64,000 nucleotides of DNA from Burkholderiaceae bacterium (GTDB lineage Bacteria; Pseudomonadota; Gammaproteobacteria; Burkholderiales; Burkholderiaceae_C): positions 1,550,001-1,614,000 of the forward strand of contig JACKLI010000001.1 of NCBI GenBank assembly GCA_024235995.1, given 5' to 3'. Shown one piece after another: positions 1 to 7,704 of the stretch. Within the stretch, counting starts at the first letter, position 1, and each line of letters starts with the position of its first letter. The notes under the pieces are model-generated. The model did not search any database. It was not told the origin of the DNA and saw only the letters and a program-made list of their open reading frames with translations. A program made the position numbers and the translations under genes.

Positions 1-241
1 CCTTGAGGTACAGCGGGCAGGCCGCGGCCAGCTCCGCCCCGTCCCACAGCAGCATGAAGTGTGGCGCCCAGCCCGTCTCGGGCACCGCGCTGCCGCTGGC
101 GTGCAGCGCCGCCAGGTATTCGGTGCGCATGAAGGGCGTGGGTGCGTGCTGGCGTGCCAGCAGGGCGTTCCACGCCCGGGCGTCGATGGCGCCGGGGTCG
201 GTGGCGATCTGCTGGCGAAAGGGGGTGGTGGCTTGGAGCAA
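1..241 (-). CDS. Partial GNAT-like acyltransferase (COG3146 family), C-terminal part outside window
   Basis: Only the N-terminal part is inside the window. Reading the minus strand down to base 1 gives an open frame with phrases such as FRQQIATDPG, PFMRTEYLAAL, TGWAPHFMLLWDG and AACPLYLK. These match the start of the family annotated as GNAT / 'peptidogalycan biosynthesis' proteins (COG3146), a FemAB-like acyltransferase fold of unknown substrate. It is divergent from nadE, so the bases up to 340 should hold both promoters. The start is unclear: no in-frame ATG is visible, and TTG at 241 is the first usable codon close to where homology begins. The frame stays open further upstream. The family assignment is from remembered sequence similarity, not a search. 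Confidence 0.6.
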   Translation of the reverse strand, partial: MLQATTPFRQQIATDPGAIDARAWNALLARQHAPTPFMRTEYLAALHASGSAVPETGWAPHFMLLWDGAELAAACPLYLK

Positions 242-340
242 GGCGGTGTCGCTGAGCGGTGTCGATCGATTATTGGGGAGATCATGGCTGGGTGCCTGTT
301 CGCTACCATTCGCCCCTGACGCCCACCTTCCTGCATCGAC

Positions 341-2005
341 ATGTCCCTCTCCCTCTGCGTGGCCCAGCTCAACTTCGTCGTCGGCGACATGCCGGGCAAC
401 GCGCAAAAAATCATCGACGCGGCGCGCAGCGCGCACGCCCAGGGCGCGCGCCTGCTGCTGGCGCCCGAGGGTGCGATCTGCGGCTACATCGCCGAGGACC
501 TGCTGCTGCGCCCGGCCTTCATGGCGGCCTGCGACGAGGCCGTGCAAACCGTGGCGCGCGAGACGGCGGCCCTGAAGGACCTGGTGATCGTGGTCGGCCA
601 CCCGGTGGGCGGCGACGCGCGCGGCCCCAGCGTGACCATCAGCGAGCGCCACAACGCCGCCAGCGTGATCTGCAACGGCCAGGTGGCGGCCACCTACGCC
701 AAGCAGCGCCTGCCCAACTACCAGGTGTTCGACGAGCGGCGCTACTTCGTGCCGGGGCAGGGCGCCTGCGTGTTCGACGCCGGCGGCGTGCGCGTGGGCC
801 TGCTGATCTGCGAGGACGCCTGGTACGCCGAGCCCGCGCGCCAGGCCAAGGCGGCGGGGGCCGAGCTGCTGGCGGTCATCAACGCCTCGCCGTTTCACCA
901 GGGCAAGGGCGCCGAGCGCGAGGCCGTGATGCAGGCGCGCGCGCGCGACGTGGGCCTGCCGCTGGTGTGGGCGCACTGGGTGGGCGGGCAGGACGAGGTG
1001 GTGTTCGACGGCCAGTCGTTCGTCATCGGCGCCGATGGCGAAGTGGAGGGCCGCGCCCCGGCTTTTGAGGAAAAACTGTGGTTTGCCCGGGTGCAGCAAG
1101 CGCAAGCAGCTATTCAAATAATAGCAACCACGGCGCCGCCGCCCACGCCCGAGCGCGAGCTGTGGGACGCGCTGGTGCTGGGCCTGCGCGACTACGTGCG
1201 CAAGAACGGCTTCAAGAGCGTGGCGCTGGGCCTGTCGGGCGGCATCGACTCGGCCCTGGTGCTGGCGCTGGCCGTCGACGCGCTGGGTGCCGAGCATGTG
1301 CACACGGTGATGCTGCCCAGCCCCTACACCGCCGGCATCAGCGTGCAGGACGCGCACGAGATGGCGCGGCGCCTGGGCGTGCGGCACGACGAGCTGTCGA
1401 TCCGCCCCGCCTTCGAGACCGTCCGGGCCACGCTGGCGCCGCTGTTTGCCGGCCGCGCCGAGGACACCACCGAGGAGAACATCCAGGCGCGCCTGCGCGG
1501 CCTGCTGCTGATGGCGCTGTCCAACAAGTTCGGCCACCTGATCCTGACCACCGGCAACAAAAGCGAGTACGCCGTGGGCTACTGCACGCTGTACGGCGAC
1601 ATGTGCGGGGGTTTCGCGCCCATCAAGGACGTGGTCAAGACGCGGGTGTTCGCGCTGGCGCGCTGGCGCAACGCGCACGACCCCTACGGCACGGGGGCCA
1701 ACCCGATCCCCGAGCGCATCATTACCCGCCCGCCCAGCGCCGAGCTGCGCGAGGGCCAGACCGACCAGGACAGCCTGCCGCCCTATGAGGTGCTGGACGC
1801 CATCATCGCCCGCTACGTGGAGCACGACGCGGCCATCGCCGAGCTGCTGGCCGAGGGCTTCGCCCCTGCCGACGTCGAGCGCGTCACGCGCCTGATCAAG
1901 GGCAGCGAGTACAAGCGCCAGCAGGCGCCGGTGGGCACGCGCGTGACGCCGCGCGGTTTTGGCAAGGACTGGCGTTATCCTATGACCAACCGATTCCGGG
2001 CCTGA
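341..2005 (+). CDS. nadE: Glutamine-dependent NAD+ synthetase
   Basis: Makes NAD+ from nicotinate adenine dinucleotide, ATP and glutamine in the cytoplasm. The 554-residue product has the usual two-domain layout. The N-terminal carbon-nitrogen hydrolase (glutaminase) domain has a visible Glu43-Lys121-Cys157 triad (in APEGAICGY, YAKQRLP and ICEDAW). The C-terminal synthetase domain has the ATP-pyrophosphatase loop SGGIDS at residues 299-304. Length is normal for the family. The ATG at 341 gives a product starting MSLSLCVAQLNF, as expected. The linker between the domains (about residues 252-263) is encoded by a dispersed ATAGCT-type repeat, so it is probably an in-frame insertion. glnB follows 21 bases downstream and is probably co-transcribed. 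Confidence 0.97.
   Translation: MSLSLCVAQLNFVVGDMPGNAQKIIDAARSAHAQGARLLLAPEGAICGYIAEDLLLRPAFMAACDEAVQTVARETAALKDLVIVVGHPVGGDARGPSVTISERHNAASVICNGQVAATYAKQRLPNYQVFDERRYFVPGQGACVFDAGGVRVGLLICEDAWYAEPARQAKAAGAELLAVINASPFHQGKGAEREAVMQARARDVGLPLVWAHWVGGQDEVVFDGQSFVIGADGEVEGRAPAFEEKLWFARVQQAQAAIQIIATTAPPPTPERELWDALVLGLRDYVRKNGFKSVALGLSGGIDSALVLALAVDALGAEHVHTVMLPSPYTAGISVQDAHEMARRLGVRHDELSIRPAFETVRATLAPLFAGRAEDTTEENIQARLRGLLLMALSNKFGHLILTTGNKSEYAVGYCTLYGDMCGGFAPIKDVVKTRVFALARWRNAHDPYGTGANPIPERIITRPPSAELREGQTDQDSLPPYEVLDAIIARYVEHDAAIAELLAEGFAPADVERVTRLIKGSEYKRQQAPVGTRVTPRGFGKDWRYPMTNRFRA
1094..1129. repeat. ATAGCT-type palindromic repeat, copy 1 (inside nadE)
   Basis: The bases contain AAGCGCAAGCAGCTAT, then a short A/T centre and ATAGC, an imperfect palindrome. 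The leading part AAGCGCAA.CAGCTAT recurs at 37289. It is read in frame as the interdomain linker of NadE (residues about 252-263) and keeps the gene open. Confidence 0.7.
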
Positions 2006-2026
2006 AACCTGCTGGAGCACACCCCC

Positions 2027-2365
2027 ATGAAGCAAATCACCGCCATCATCAAGCCCTTCAAGCTGGAGGAGGCCCGCGAGGCCCTGGGCGACGTCGGCGT
2101 CACCGGCCTGACGGTGACCGAGGTCAAGGGCTTTGGCCGCCAGAAGGGCCACACCGAGCTGTACCGCGGCGCCGAGTACGTGGTCGACTTTCTGCCCAAG
2201 GTGATGATCGAGGTGGTGGTGGCCGACGAGGCCGTCGAGCGCTGCGTCGAGGCCATCGTCAAGGCGGCGCGCACCGGCAAGATCGGCGACGGCAAGATCT
2301 TCGTCACCCCGGTCGAGCGCGTGGTGCGCATCCGCACCGGGGAAGAGGGCGACGAAGCGGTCTGA
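2027..2365 (+). CDS. glnB: PII family nitrogen regulatory protein
   Basis: A 112-residue trimeric PII signal protein that senses 2-oxoglutarate and ATP/ADP and relays nitrogen status to targets such as GlnE, NtrB or AmtB. It starts MKQITAIIKPFKLEEAREAL, has the T-loop with the uridylylation site Tyr51 in TELYRGAEYVVDF, and the B-loop TGKIGDGKIF. Length is exactly the family norm. It lies 21 bases after nadE on the same strand, a pairing common in betaproteobacteria, and is preceded by a GCTGGAG-like ribosome site. No amtB is next to it, which favours GlnB over GlnK, but sequence alone does not settle this. Confidence 0.95.
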   Translation: MKQITAIIKPFKLEEAREALGDVGVTGLTVTEVKGFGRQKGHTELYRGAEYVVDFLPKVMIEVVVADEAVERCVEAIVKAARTGKIGDGKIFVTPVERVVRIRTGEEGDEAV

Positions 2366-2486
2366 TCCCCCGGCGCGCGGCGCGCGGGTGGCCGCCGCGC
2401 GCGTCGCACGTGCGACAAAGCGCCCTTCGGCTGTGGGCGCCGGCCGCGCTAGCATGGCGCGAAAGCCGTTCAGGAGACAGCAGCCC

Positions 2487-4175
2487 ATGCGCCCGCATCA
2501 CAAGTTCTGGCCGTCGCGCCTGCCGCACACCATCACCGTGCCCGCCACCTCGCTGTGGCACAACCTGGCGATCAGCGCGCTGCGCTACCCGGACAAGCCG
2601 GCCACGGTGTTTTTCGGCGCGGTGCTGACCTGGGCGCAGCTGAAGACCGCAGCCGAGCGGCTGGCCGGGCGGCTGCAGGCGCTGGGCGTGGCCAAGGGCG
2701 ACCGGGTGCTGCTGAACCTGCAGAACACGCCGCAGCTCATCGTGGCGCACTTCGCCATCCTGCGCGCCGACGCAGTGGTGGTGCCCGTCAATCCGATGAA
2801 CCGCGCCGACGAGCTCAGACACTACATCACCGACCCCGACGCCAGGGTCGCCATCACCAGCGCCGACCTGGCCGGCGAGCTGGCGGCGGCCTCCAACGCG
2901 CTGCCCGCGGGCCAGCGCCTGGCGCACCTGATCGTCACGCAGTACACCGACGCTTTCGACGCCGCCGAGCAGGGCGACGACGCCCCGCCCGAGGCCTGGC
3001 GCGACTGGCTGCTGCCGCGCCGCCCGCTGCCCACGCTCGAAGGCGGCCAGGTGCACGCCTGGACGGATGCGCTGACCCAAGGCGGCCCGCTGGCGGCCAC
3101 CACCGCCGGCCCGCGGGACCTGAGCGTGCTGCCCTACACCAGCGGCACCACCGGCCTGCCCAAGGGCTGCATGCACACCCACGCCAGCCTGATGCACAAC
3201 GCCGTGGCCTGCACGCTGTGGGGCGGCGGCACCAGCGAGACCGTGGGCCTGGTGGTGGTGCCCATGTTCCACATCACCGGCATGGTGGCGGTGATGCACG
3301 CGGCGGTGTACGCCGGCGCCACCATGGTGCTGATGCCGCGCTGGGAGCGCGAGCTGGCCGGGCGCCTGATCTCGCGCTGGCAGGTCACCGCCTGGGCCAA
3401 CATCCCCACCATGGTGATCGACCTGCTGGCCAGCCCCAACTTCGCCAGCTTCGACCTGTCCAGCCTCAAGTCCATCAGCGGCGGCGGCGCGGCCATGCCG
3501 CAGGCCGTGGCGCAGCGCCTGTTCGACGTCTACGGCCTGCGCTACGCCGAGGGCTACGGCCTGACCGAGACCGCTGCGCCCTCGCACCAGAACCCGCTGG
3601 AGCACCCCAAGCAGCAGTGCCTGGGCATCCCCTTCATGAGCACCGACGCGCGCGTGGTCGACCCCGACACGCTGAAGGAAGTGCCGCAGGGCGAGACCGG
3701 CGAGATCGTAGTGTGCGGCCCGCAGGTGTTCAGCGGCTACTGGAAGCACCCCGAAGCCACGGCCGCGGCGTTCTTCGAGCTGGAGGGCCAGCGCTTTTTC
3801 CGCACCGGCGACCTGGGCCGGGTGGACGAGGACGGCTACTTCTTCATCACCGACCGCCTCAAGCGCATGATCAACGCCAGCGGCTTCAAGGTGTGGCCGG
3901 CCGAGGTCGAGGCGCTGATGTTCAAGCACCCCGCCATCCAGGAGGCCTGCGTGATCGGCACCAAGGATGCGTACCGCGGCGAATCCGTCAAGGCCGTGGT
4001 GGTGCTGCGCGCCGGGCACCAGGGCAGCGTGAGCGAGCAGGACATCATCGACTGGTGCCGCGAGCACATGGCGGCCTACAAGATCCCGCGCGTGGTGCAG
4101 TTCGTCGACGCGCTGCCCAAGAGCGGCAGCGGCAAGGTGATGTGGCGCCTGCTGCAGGAGAAGGAGGCCGGGTGA
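2487..4175 (+). CDS. AMP-forming acyl-CoA synthetase (long-chain fatty-acid-CoA ligase-like)
   Basis: Activates a carboxylic acid to its acyl-CoA via an acyl-adenylate. The 562-residue product has the adenylate-forming motifs in order: YTSGTTGLPKG (P-loop-like A3), GYGLTETAA (A5), the Asp of RTGDLGRVDEDGY (A7), the hinge ITDRLKRMI, and the catalytic lysine in PKSGSGKVMWR near the C-terminus. The start at 2487 has an AGGAG at 2472-2476; the frame is open further upstream to 2388 without a better start. The substrate cannot be read from sequence. The gene stands alone between glnB and a decayed MmgE/PrpD fragment. Confidence 0.9.
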   Translation: MRPHHKFWPSRLPHTITVPATSLWHNLAISALRYPDKPATVFFGAVLTWAQLKTAAERLAGRLQALGVAKGDRVLLNLQNTPQLIVAHFAILRADAVVVPVNPMNRADELRHYITDPDARVAITSADLAGELAAASNALPAGQRLAHLIVTQYTDAFDAAEQGDDAPPEAWRDWLLPRRPLPTLEGGQVHAWTDALTQGGPLAATTAGPRDLSVLPYTSGTTGLPKGCMHTHASLMHNAVACTLWGGGTSETVGLVVVPMFHITGMVAVMHAAVYAGATMVLMPRWERELAGRLISRWQVTAWANIPTMVIDLLASPNFASFDLSSLKSISGGGAAMPQAVAQRLFDVYGLRYAEGYGLTETAAPSHQNPLEHPKQQCLGIPFMSTDARVVDPDTLKEVPQGETGEIVVCGPQVFSGYWKHPEATAAAFFELEGQRFFRTGDLGRVDEDGYFFITDRLKRMINASGFKVWPAEVEALMFKHPAIQEACVIGTKDAYRGESVKAVVVLRAGHQGSVSEQDIIDWCREHMAAYKIPRVVQFVDALPKSGSGKVMWRLLQEKEAG

Positions 4176-4179
4176 CGCC

Positions 4180-4472
4180 TGCTCGGCCGATGCGTCGGCA
4201 GCCAGCAGCTTGCCCACCCGCGGCCACTGCGCCACCTGCCACCGCGCCTTGGCGGTGATTTCCGCGCGCGAGAGGGTGCTGCCGGGGTCGCCCTTGGGCT
4301 CATCGACTCTGCCATGCAGCAGGCGGCCGTCGGTGGCCTGCACGGCGATCTTGCCGATCCAGCACTGTGGGTAGGCGGCCAGCGTGCCGGCAGTGGCTGT
4401 GGCGTGGAAGACACGACAGTGACTGCGGCCCGGGAATTCGCCCACATGCAACCTCAGCTTACAGCCCGCCAT
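4180..4472 (-). pseudogene. Decayed MmgE/PrpD family C-terminal remnant
   Basis: On the minus strand one frame reads AAYPQCWIGKIAVQATDGR, then LLHGRVDEPKGDPG and TLSRAEITAKARW. This is the pattern near the C-terminus of MmgE/PrpD proteins (2-methylcitrate dehydratase superfamily: DGR..RV..PKGDP..LS..E...K). Recognisable homology covers about 4181-4379. The rest of the gene, which should lie at higher coordinates, is missing: beyond the fragment come AT-rich bases with a dispersed repeat and then the IS30-family element. The frame also runs on past the expected C-terminus without a stop. I infer a deleted gene whose tail survives between the ligase and the IS. Confidence 0.55.
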
Positions 4473-4507
4473 GCGGCGACCCTAAGCTTGGCACCGCTGG
4501 CGCCGAT

Positions 4508-4540
4508 CGCTATCAAATTTATATCTATTGCGCTACTGGG
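4508..4540. repeat. ATAGCT-type repeat, copy 2, in an AT-rich 114-bp stretch
   Basis: GCTATCAAATTTATATCTATTGC-like imperfect palindrome in a stretch (4473-4586) much richer in A/T than the surroundings. No gene is visible in this stretch, which separates the MmgE/PrpD remnant from the left end of the insertion sequence. Confidence 0.5.
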
Positions 4541-4586
4541 CATGGAAATTAAAATTTTCACTGTTTACAAATTCACCAAAAGGCCC

Positions 4587-4614
4587 GGCGATCTCAACTC
4601 TGAAGTGCAACACC
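4587..4614. repeat. IS30-family left terminal inverted repeat
   Basis: Begins GGCGATCTCAACTCTGAAG and ends GTGCAACACC. Pairs with the reverse complement of 5670-5697 with two C/T differences. Confidence 0.9.
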
Positions 4615-4626
4615 AGTGGTTGAGAA

Positions 4627-5646
4627 TCAATGAATCGTAGCCGAATCTTTCTCGCTGATGGCCGTCATGATGCGCTTGAAAGCTTGGTAGGGACTGTCCC
4701 ATCCCAGCGTCTGCCTGGGTCGGTTGTTCATCAAGTCGGCAATCGAGTCCAGCGCATCTTGGTCATGCACCGACAGATCGGTGCCCTTGGGCAGGAACTG
4801 GCGCAGCAATCCGTTGGTGTTCTCGCAACTGCCCTTTTGCCAAGGACTGTGCGGATCGCAAAAGTACACCTTCACGCCCGTGGCCTCACTGAGCGCCTTG
4901 TGCCGCGCCATCTCCCGACCCTGGTCGTAGGTGAGCGTTTTGCGCAGCGGCGCAGCCACCGCATTGAGCTTGGCCGAGAACGCCGCCAGCGCACTTTCTG
5001 CCGTGCTGCTCTGCATCTTGCACAGCAGCACAAGACGCGTTGTACGCTCCACCAGCACACCGACCGCAGACTGGTTGCCCGCACCCTTGATCAGATCGCC
5101 CTCCCAGTGCCCGGGCATCAGGCGGTCTTCGATCTCGGGCGGGCGCACATGGATGCTCACCATGTCAGGGATCTTCCCTCGTCGATCCTGGCCCGCAGAG
5201 CGGGGCCTGCGCGTGCTCTTGCCTTGGCGCAGCAAGGCGATGAGCTGGCGGCGCAGCTCCCCGCGTGGGTAGGCGTAGATGGTGTCGTAGATCGTCTCGT
5301 GCGAGACGTGCCAGGCGGGCTCATCGGGATGCATGCGCCTGAGTGTGCTGGCAATTTGCTGTGGCGACCAGCACCAGCTGAGCAGCGTGCAAACCGTCTG
5401 CCACAAAGCGCCATCGGCATGCAGCTTGGGCAAGGGTCGGGCATCGATGCGGCGCTTCAGATATGCGTGGTGGGCGCTGCTGCTGGCGTAGCCGCTATCG
5501 CTGCTGTTGCGCCGCAGTTCGCGACACAGGGTGCTGGGGCTGCGCCCCATCAGTCGCCCCATGGCCCGAAGGCTCCAGCCTTGCTGGTGCAGCGAGCTCA
5601 GCGTCATGCGCTCTTCAGCCTGCAGTTGTTTGTATCGTGTTCCCAT
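4627..5646 (-). CDS. IS30-family transposase
   Basis: A 339-residue DDE transposase. The N-terminal helix-turn-helix region starts MGTRYKQLQAEERMTLSSL with the IS30-type phrase MGRSPSTLCRELRRN. The catalytic core has Asp in GHWEGDLIKGAGNQSAVGVLVER, Asp in LTYDQGREMARH and Glu in PWQKGSCENTNGLLRQFLPKG, and it ends near NNRPRQTLGW. Length and motif order are normal for IS30, and no frameshift is visible. The ATG at 5646 lies about 24 bases inside the right inverted repeat, so the promoter probably lies in or next to the terminal repeat. Confidence 0.96.
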   Translation of the reverse strand: MGTRYKQLQAEERMTLSSLHQQGWSLRAMGRLMGRSPSTLCRELRRNSSDSGYASSSAHHAYLKRRIDARPLPKLHADGALWQTVCTLLSWCWSPQQIASTLRRMHPDEPAWHVSHETIYDTIYAYPRGELRRQLIALLRQGKSTRRPRSAGQDRRGKIPDMVSIHVRPPEIEDRLMPGHWEGDLIKGAGNQSAVGVLVERTTRLVLLCKMQSSTAESALAAFSAKLNAVAAPLRKTLTYDQGREMARHKALSEATGVKVYFCDPHSPWQKGSCENTNGLLRQFLPKGTDLSVHDQDALDSIADLMNNRPRQTLGWDSPYQAFKRIMTAISEKDSATIH

Positions 5647-5669
5647 CGGTGCAACTTACCTCATGTGAG

Positions 5670-5697
5670 GGTGTTGCACTTCAAAATTGAGATCGCC
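5670..5697. repeat. IS30-family right terminal inverted repeat
   Basis: Begins GGTGTTGCACTTCAAAATTG and ends GATCGCC; reverse complement of the left repeat at 26 of 28 positions. It is followed by CCC, as the left end is preceded by CCC. Confidence 0.9.
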
Positions 5698-5753
5698 CCC
5701 TAATCTGAAGCCTTCCTACAACAAAATTGGCTCTTCAAAGGGGGGCATTTAGC

Positions 5754-6530
5754 ATGAAGCGAATGAAAATGCGCGGCGCCCTGCCGCGCTGGCCTGTGGC
5801 AGGGGCAAGTTTGCTGCTGGCGGCCACCATGGCGCATGCCGACATCGTGGTTGGCGCTGGCGCCACCACCGATTGGTATGACACCGACCTGGGCTGTACC
5901 GACGTCATCGTCGACGGCACGCTCAACATGCAGGGCGGCAGCCTGAGCAACGTGCGCAATGTCGTCATTGGTGCGGGCGGCACCATCAACATGGCGGGCG
6001 GCAGCATCACCCTGGCAGGCAATTGGACCAACGGCGGCAGCTTTGTGGCCGGCGGCGGTGGCGTCAGCTTTGTGGATGACGTGGCCTGCCCCACGCCGCC
6101 CGTCGGCTCCACCATCGGTGGCAATACCAGCTTCGACACGCTCAGCATCGCCAGCAGCACCGGCAAGCTCTACACCTTTGTTGCCGGCAGCGTGCAGACG
6201 GTGGCCGGTGCCCTCACGCTGACCGGCACGGCCGGCACGCCGCTGAAGATCGAATCCAGCACGCCCGGCACGCCCAGCGCCGACATCAAGCTCGCCGCGG
6301 GCGGCACGCAAAACCTGGCCAACCTGGCCGTGCGCGGCATGCAGGCCAGCGGCCAGTGGCTGGCACCGGGCCAGGCCAACCAGGGCGCCGGCCCGGTCAG
6401 CCGCTGGTTTGGCACGCCCACCCCACCGGGCGGCGTCGCCCCCATCCCCACCACCTCGCAGTGGACGCTGCTGCTGATGAGCCTGGCCCTGGCTGGCTTG
6501 GCCGTGCGCACGCGTCGCAACCAGTCATAA
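5754..6530 (+). CDS. IPTL-CTERM sorting-domain surface/exported protein
   Basis: A 258-residue exported protein of unknown function. It has a signal peptide (basic MKRMKMRG start, hydrophobic core, cleavage near AMAHA-DIV), a Gly/Ser/Thr-rich middle with repeated beta-strand-like phrases (VDGTLNMQGGSL, GTINMAGGSITLAGNW), then an IPTTSQW motif, a hydrophobic segment LLLMSLALAGLAV and a basic tail RTRRNQS. That C-terminus is the IPTL-CTERM tripartite signal, proposed in the literature to be processed by exosortase H-type enzymes. No exosortase is in the window. The ATG at 5754 has a strong AAAGGGGGG site. The IS30 right end is 57 bp upstream, so the native promoter may be displaced. Confidence 0.85.
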   Translation: MKRMKMRGALPRWPVAGASLLLAATMAHADIVVGAGATTDWYDTDLGCTDVIVDGTLNMQGGSLSNVRNVVIGAGGTINMAGGSITLAGNWTNGGSFVAGGGGVSFVDDVACPTPPVGSTIGGNTSFDTLSIASSTGKLYTFVAGSVQTVAGALTLTGTAGTPLKIESSTPGTPSADIKLAAGGTQNLANLAVRGMQASGQWLAPGQANQGAGPVSRWFGTPTPPGGVAPIPTTSQWTLLLMSLALAGLAVRTRRNQS

Positions 6531-6558
6531 ACCAGAACAATCAGGAAGGTCCTTCATC

Positions 6559-7623
6559 ATGTCGCACCGTTACACCCTCCATGTGCTGGCCGCTTCGGCC
6601 GGCGTCGCCCTGGCCGCCGTGGCCACCCCGGCCCTGGCCGCCGACGTCACCGTCACGCCGCCACCCAGCGGCAGCTTCATCGTCAACAGCCCCAGCGGGG
6701 GCGCCGGTGGCGTACTGCTAACTGTCGACAAGGACGGCAAGGTACTGGCACCGAAGTTGCCCGGCACCACCGGCACGCAGGCCGGCATCGTCTGCTATGA
6801 CACCAGCGGCATGCTGATTTCGTGCACGGGCGCGGCAGGGCCGACGGGGGCAACTGGGGCAACCGGGCTAACAGGAGCGACTGGGCCGACTGGAGCCACA
6901 GGGGCAATTGGCTCCACGGGCGTTACCGGGCCAACCGGCGCCACCGGGCCAACGGGCGCTACCGGATCGATGGGCGTTACCGGGCCAACGGGCGTTACTG
7001 GATCAATGGGCGTTACCGGGCCAACCGGCGCCACCGGGCCAACGGGCGCTACCGGATCAATGGGCGTTACTGGGCCAACGGGTGCCACCGGATCAATGGG
7101 CGTTACCGGGCCAACCGGTGCCACCGGTGCAACCGGCCTTCAAGGCTTGATGGGGCCTATCGGTCCGCAAGGCAATCCAGGACCCCAGGGGGCGCAAGGG
7201 CCGCAAGGCGATTTGGGCCCTGCCGGACCGACGGGTGCGACCGGCCCTGCGGGCTCGGGCGTCATCGCGTTTGCCGGTAGCTCTGTTAACTTGCTTGGAA
7301 GTGGGACTACTCACGTAGGTATTGGGGAAAATGGAGCCGAAAACAAAGTGGCTTTCCCAATACCCGTTGCCGGGACGATATCAGGGCTTTATGCTCGCAA
7401 AAGCGCCACCGGAGGGCGCGACTTCACCTACACGCTGCGGATCAATGGAGCCGACACGGTCTTCAGTTGCACTGTTACGGGTGGCTCCGCAACCGCATGC
7501 TCCAAGACCGGCGTGACCCAAGCAGTCGCGGCGGGAGACTATGCTGCATTGAAGGTGGTTGGTGGTTCTGGTGGGGGTGGTGCTGATCGATCCATCACCT
7601 GGTCGATCGTCATCACTCCATGA
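6559..7623 (+). CDS. Collagen-like triple-helix repeat secreted protein
   Basis: A 354-residue protein. A signal peptide is followed by a mature start near ALA-ADVTV. Residues about 91-234 form 48 uninterrupted Gly-X-Y triplets dominated by GPT, GAT, GVT and GSM, a collagen-like rod. Residues 235-354 form a beta-rich, Gly-rich head starting VIAFAGSSVNLLG, perhaps a trimerisation domain (inference). It lies 28 bp after the IPTL-CTERM gene with an AGGAAGG site and probably shares its transcript. The many Thr residues in the Y position resemble O-glycosylated GPT repeats of BclA-type proteins, and a glycosyltransferase lies next door. Codon use in the head domain (lower third-position GC) differs from the 5' part. 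Confidence 0.88.
   Translation: MSHRYTLHVLAASAGVALAAVATPALAADVTVTPPPSGSFIVNSPSGGAGGVLLTVDKDGKVLAPKLPGTTGTQAGIVCYDTSGMLISCTGAAGPTGATGATGLTGATGPTGATGAIGSTGVTGPTGATGPTGATGSMGVTGPTGVTGSMGVTGPTGATGPTGATGSMGVTGPTGATGSMGVTGPTGATGATGLQGLMGPIGPQGNPGPQGAQGPQGDLGPAGPTGATGPAGSGVIAFAGSSVNLLGSGTTHVGIGENGAENKVAFPIPVAGTISGLYARKSATGGRDFTYTLRINGADTVFSCTVTGGSATACSKTGVTQAVAAGDYAALKVVGGSGGGGADRSITWSIVITP
6829..7260 (+). repeat. Tandem repeat coding for the collagen-like rod
   Basis: The rod is built from 9-18 bp units (GGGCCAACCGGCGCCACC and GGATCAATGGGCGTTACC types). An 18-residue block GPTGATGPTGATGSMGVT (54 bp) occurs at about 6928-6981 and again at about 7018-7071. Near-identical units make length change by slippage or recombination likely. 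Confidence 0.9.
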
Positions 7624-7670
7624 CCATTTTCTTGGGGTCGCGCGTCGAACCCCAAGATTTGACCCACAGC

Positions 7671-7697
7671 AGCCCCGCCCAAGTTGCGGGGCTTTTT
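7671..7697 (+). terminator. Rho-independent terminator after the collagen-like gene
   Basis: AGCCCCGC (7671-7678), a 7-nt loop, GCGGGGCT (7686-7693) and a T run. A second perfect hairpin, CTTGGGGT/ACCCCAAG, lies just upstream at 7631-7656. They fit the convergent junction with the glycosyltransferase gene. Confidence 0.85.
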
Positions 7698-7704
7698 CCT
7701 GGCC

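Larger units (their letters stand above)
4587..5697 (-). mobile_element. Complete IS30-family insertion sequence (about 1.1 kb)
   Basis: A single transposase gene on the minus strand is flanked by 28-bp terminal inverted repeats at 4587-4614 and 5670-5697, which match at 26 of 28 positions. The three bases outside each end are CCC (4584-4586 and 5698-5700), fitting the 2-4 bp target duplications of IS30-family elements, although a C-rich run weakens that proof. The ends and the transposase both look intact, so the element may still be active. It sits only 57 bp upstream of the IPTL-CTERM gene and next to a deleted MmgE/PrpD gene. Confidence 0.93.

Noticed and set aside
2366..2410. GC-rich palindrome after glnB as a terminator
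   Set aside because: Stem of CG repeats is present but there is no T tract; such runs arise easily in this composition.
2304..4472. Very long minus-strand open frame opposite the acyl-CoA ligase
   Set aside because: It is antisense to a gene with clear motifs. GC-rich DNA with G/C-ending codons leaves antisense frames open. Only the stretch beyond the ligase (4180-4472) shows independent similarity.
6829..7260. Regular tandem repeats that could be mistaken for a CRISPR array
   Set aside because: The units are contiguous 9-18 bp coding repeats in a Gly-X-Y frame without unique spacers.
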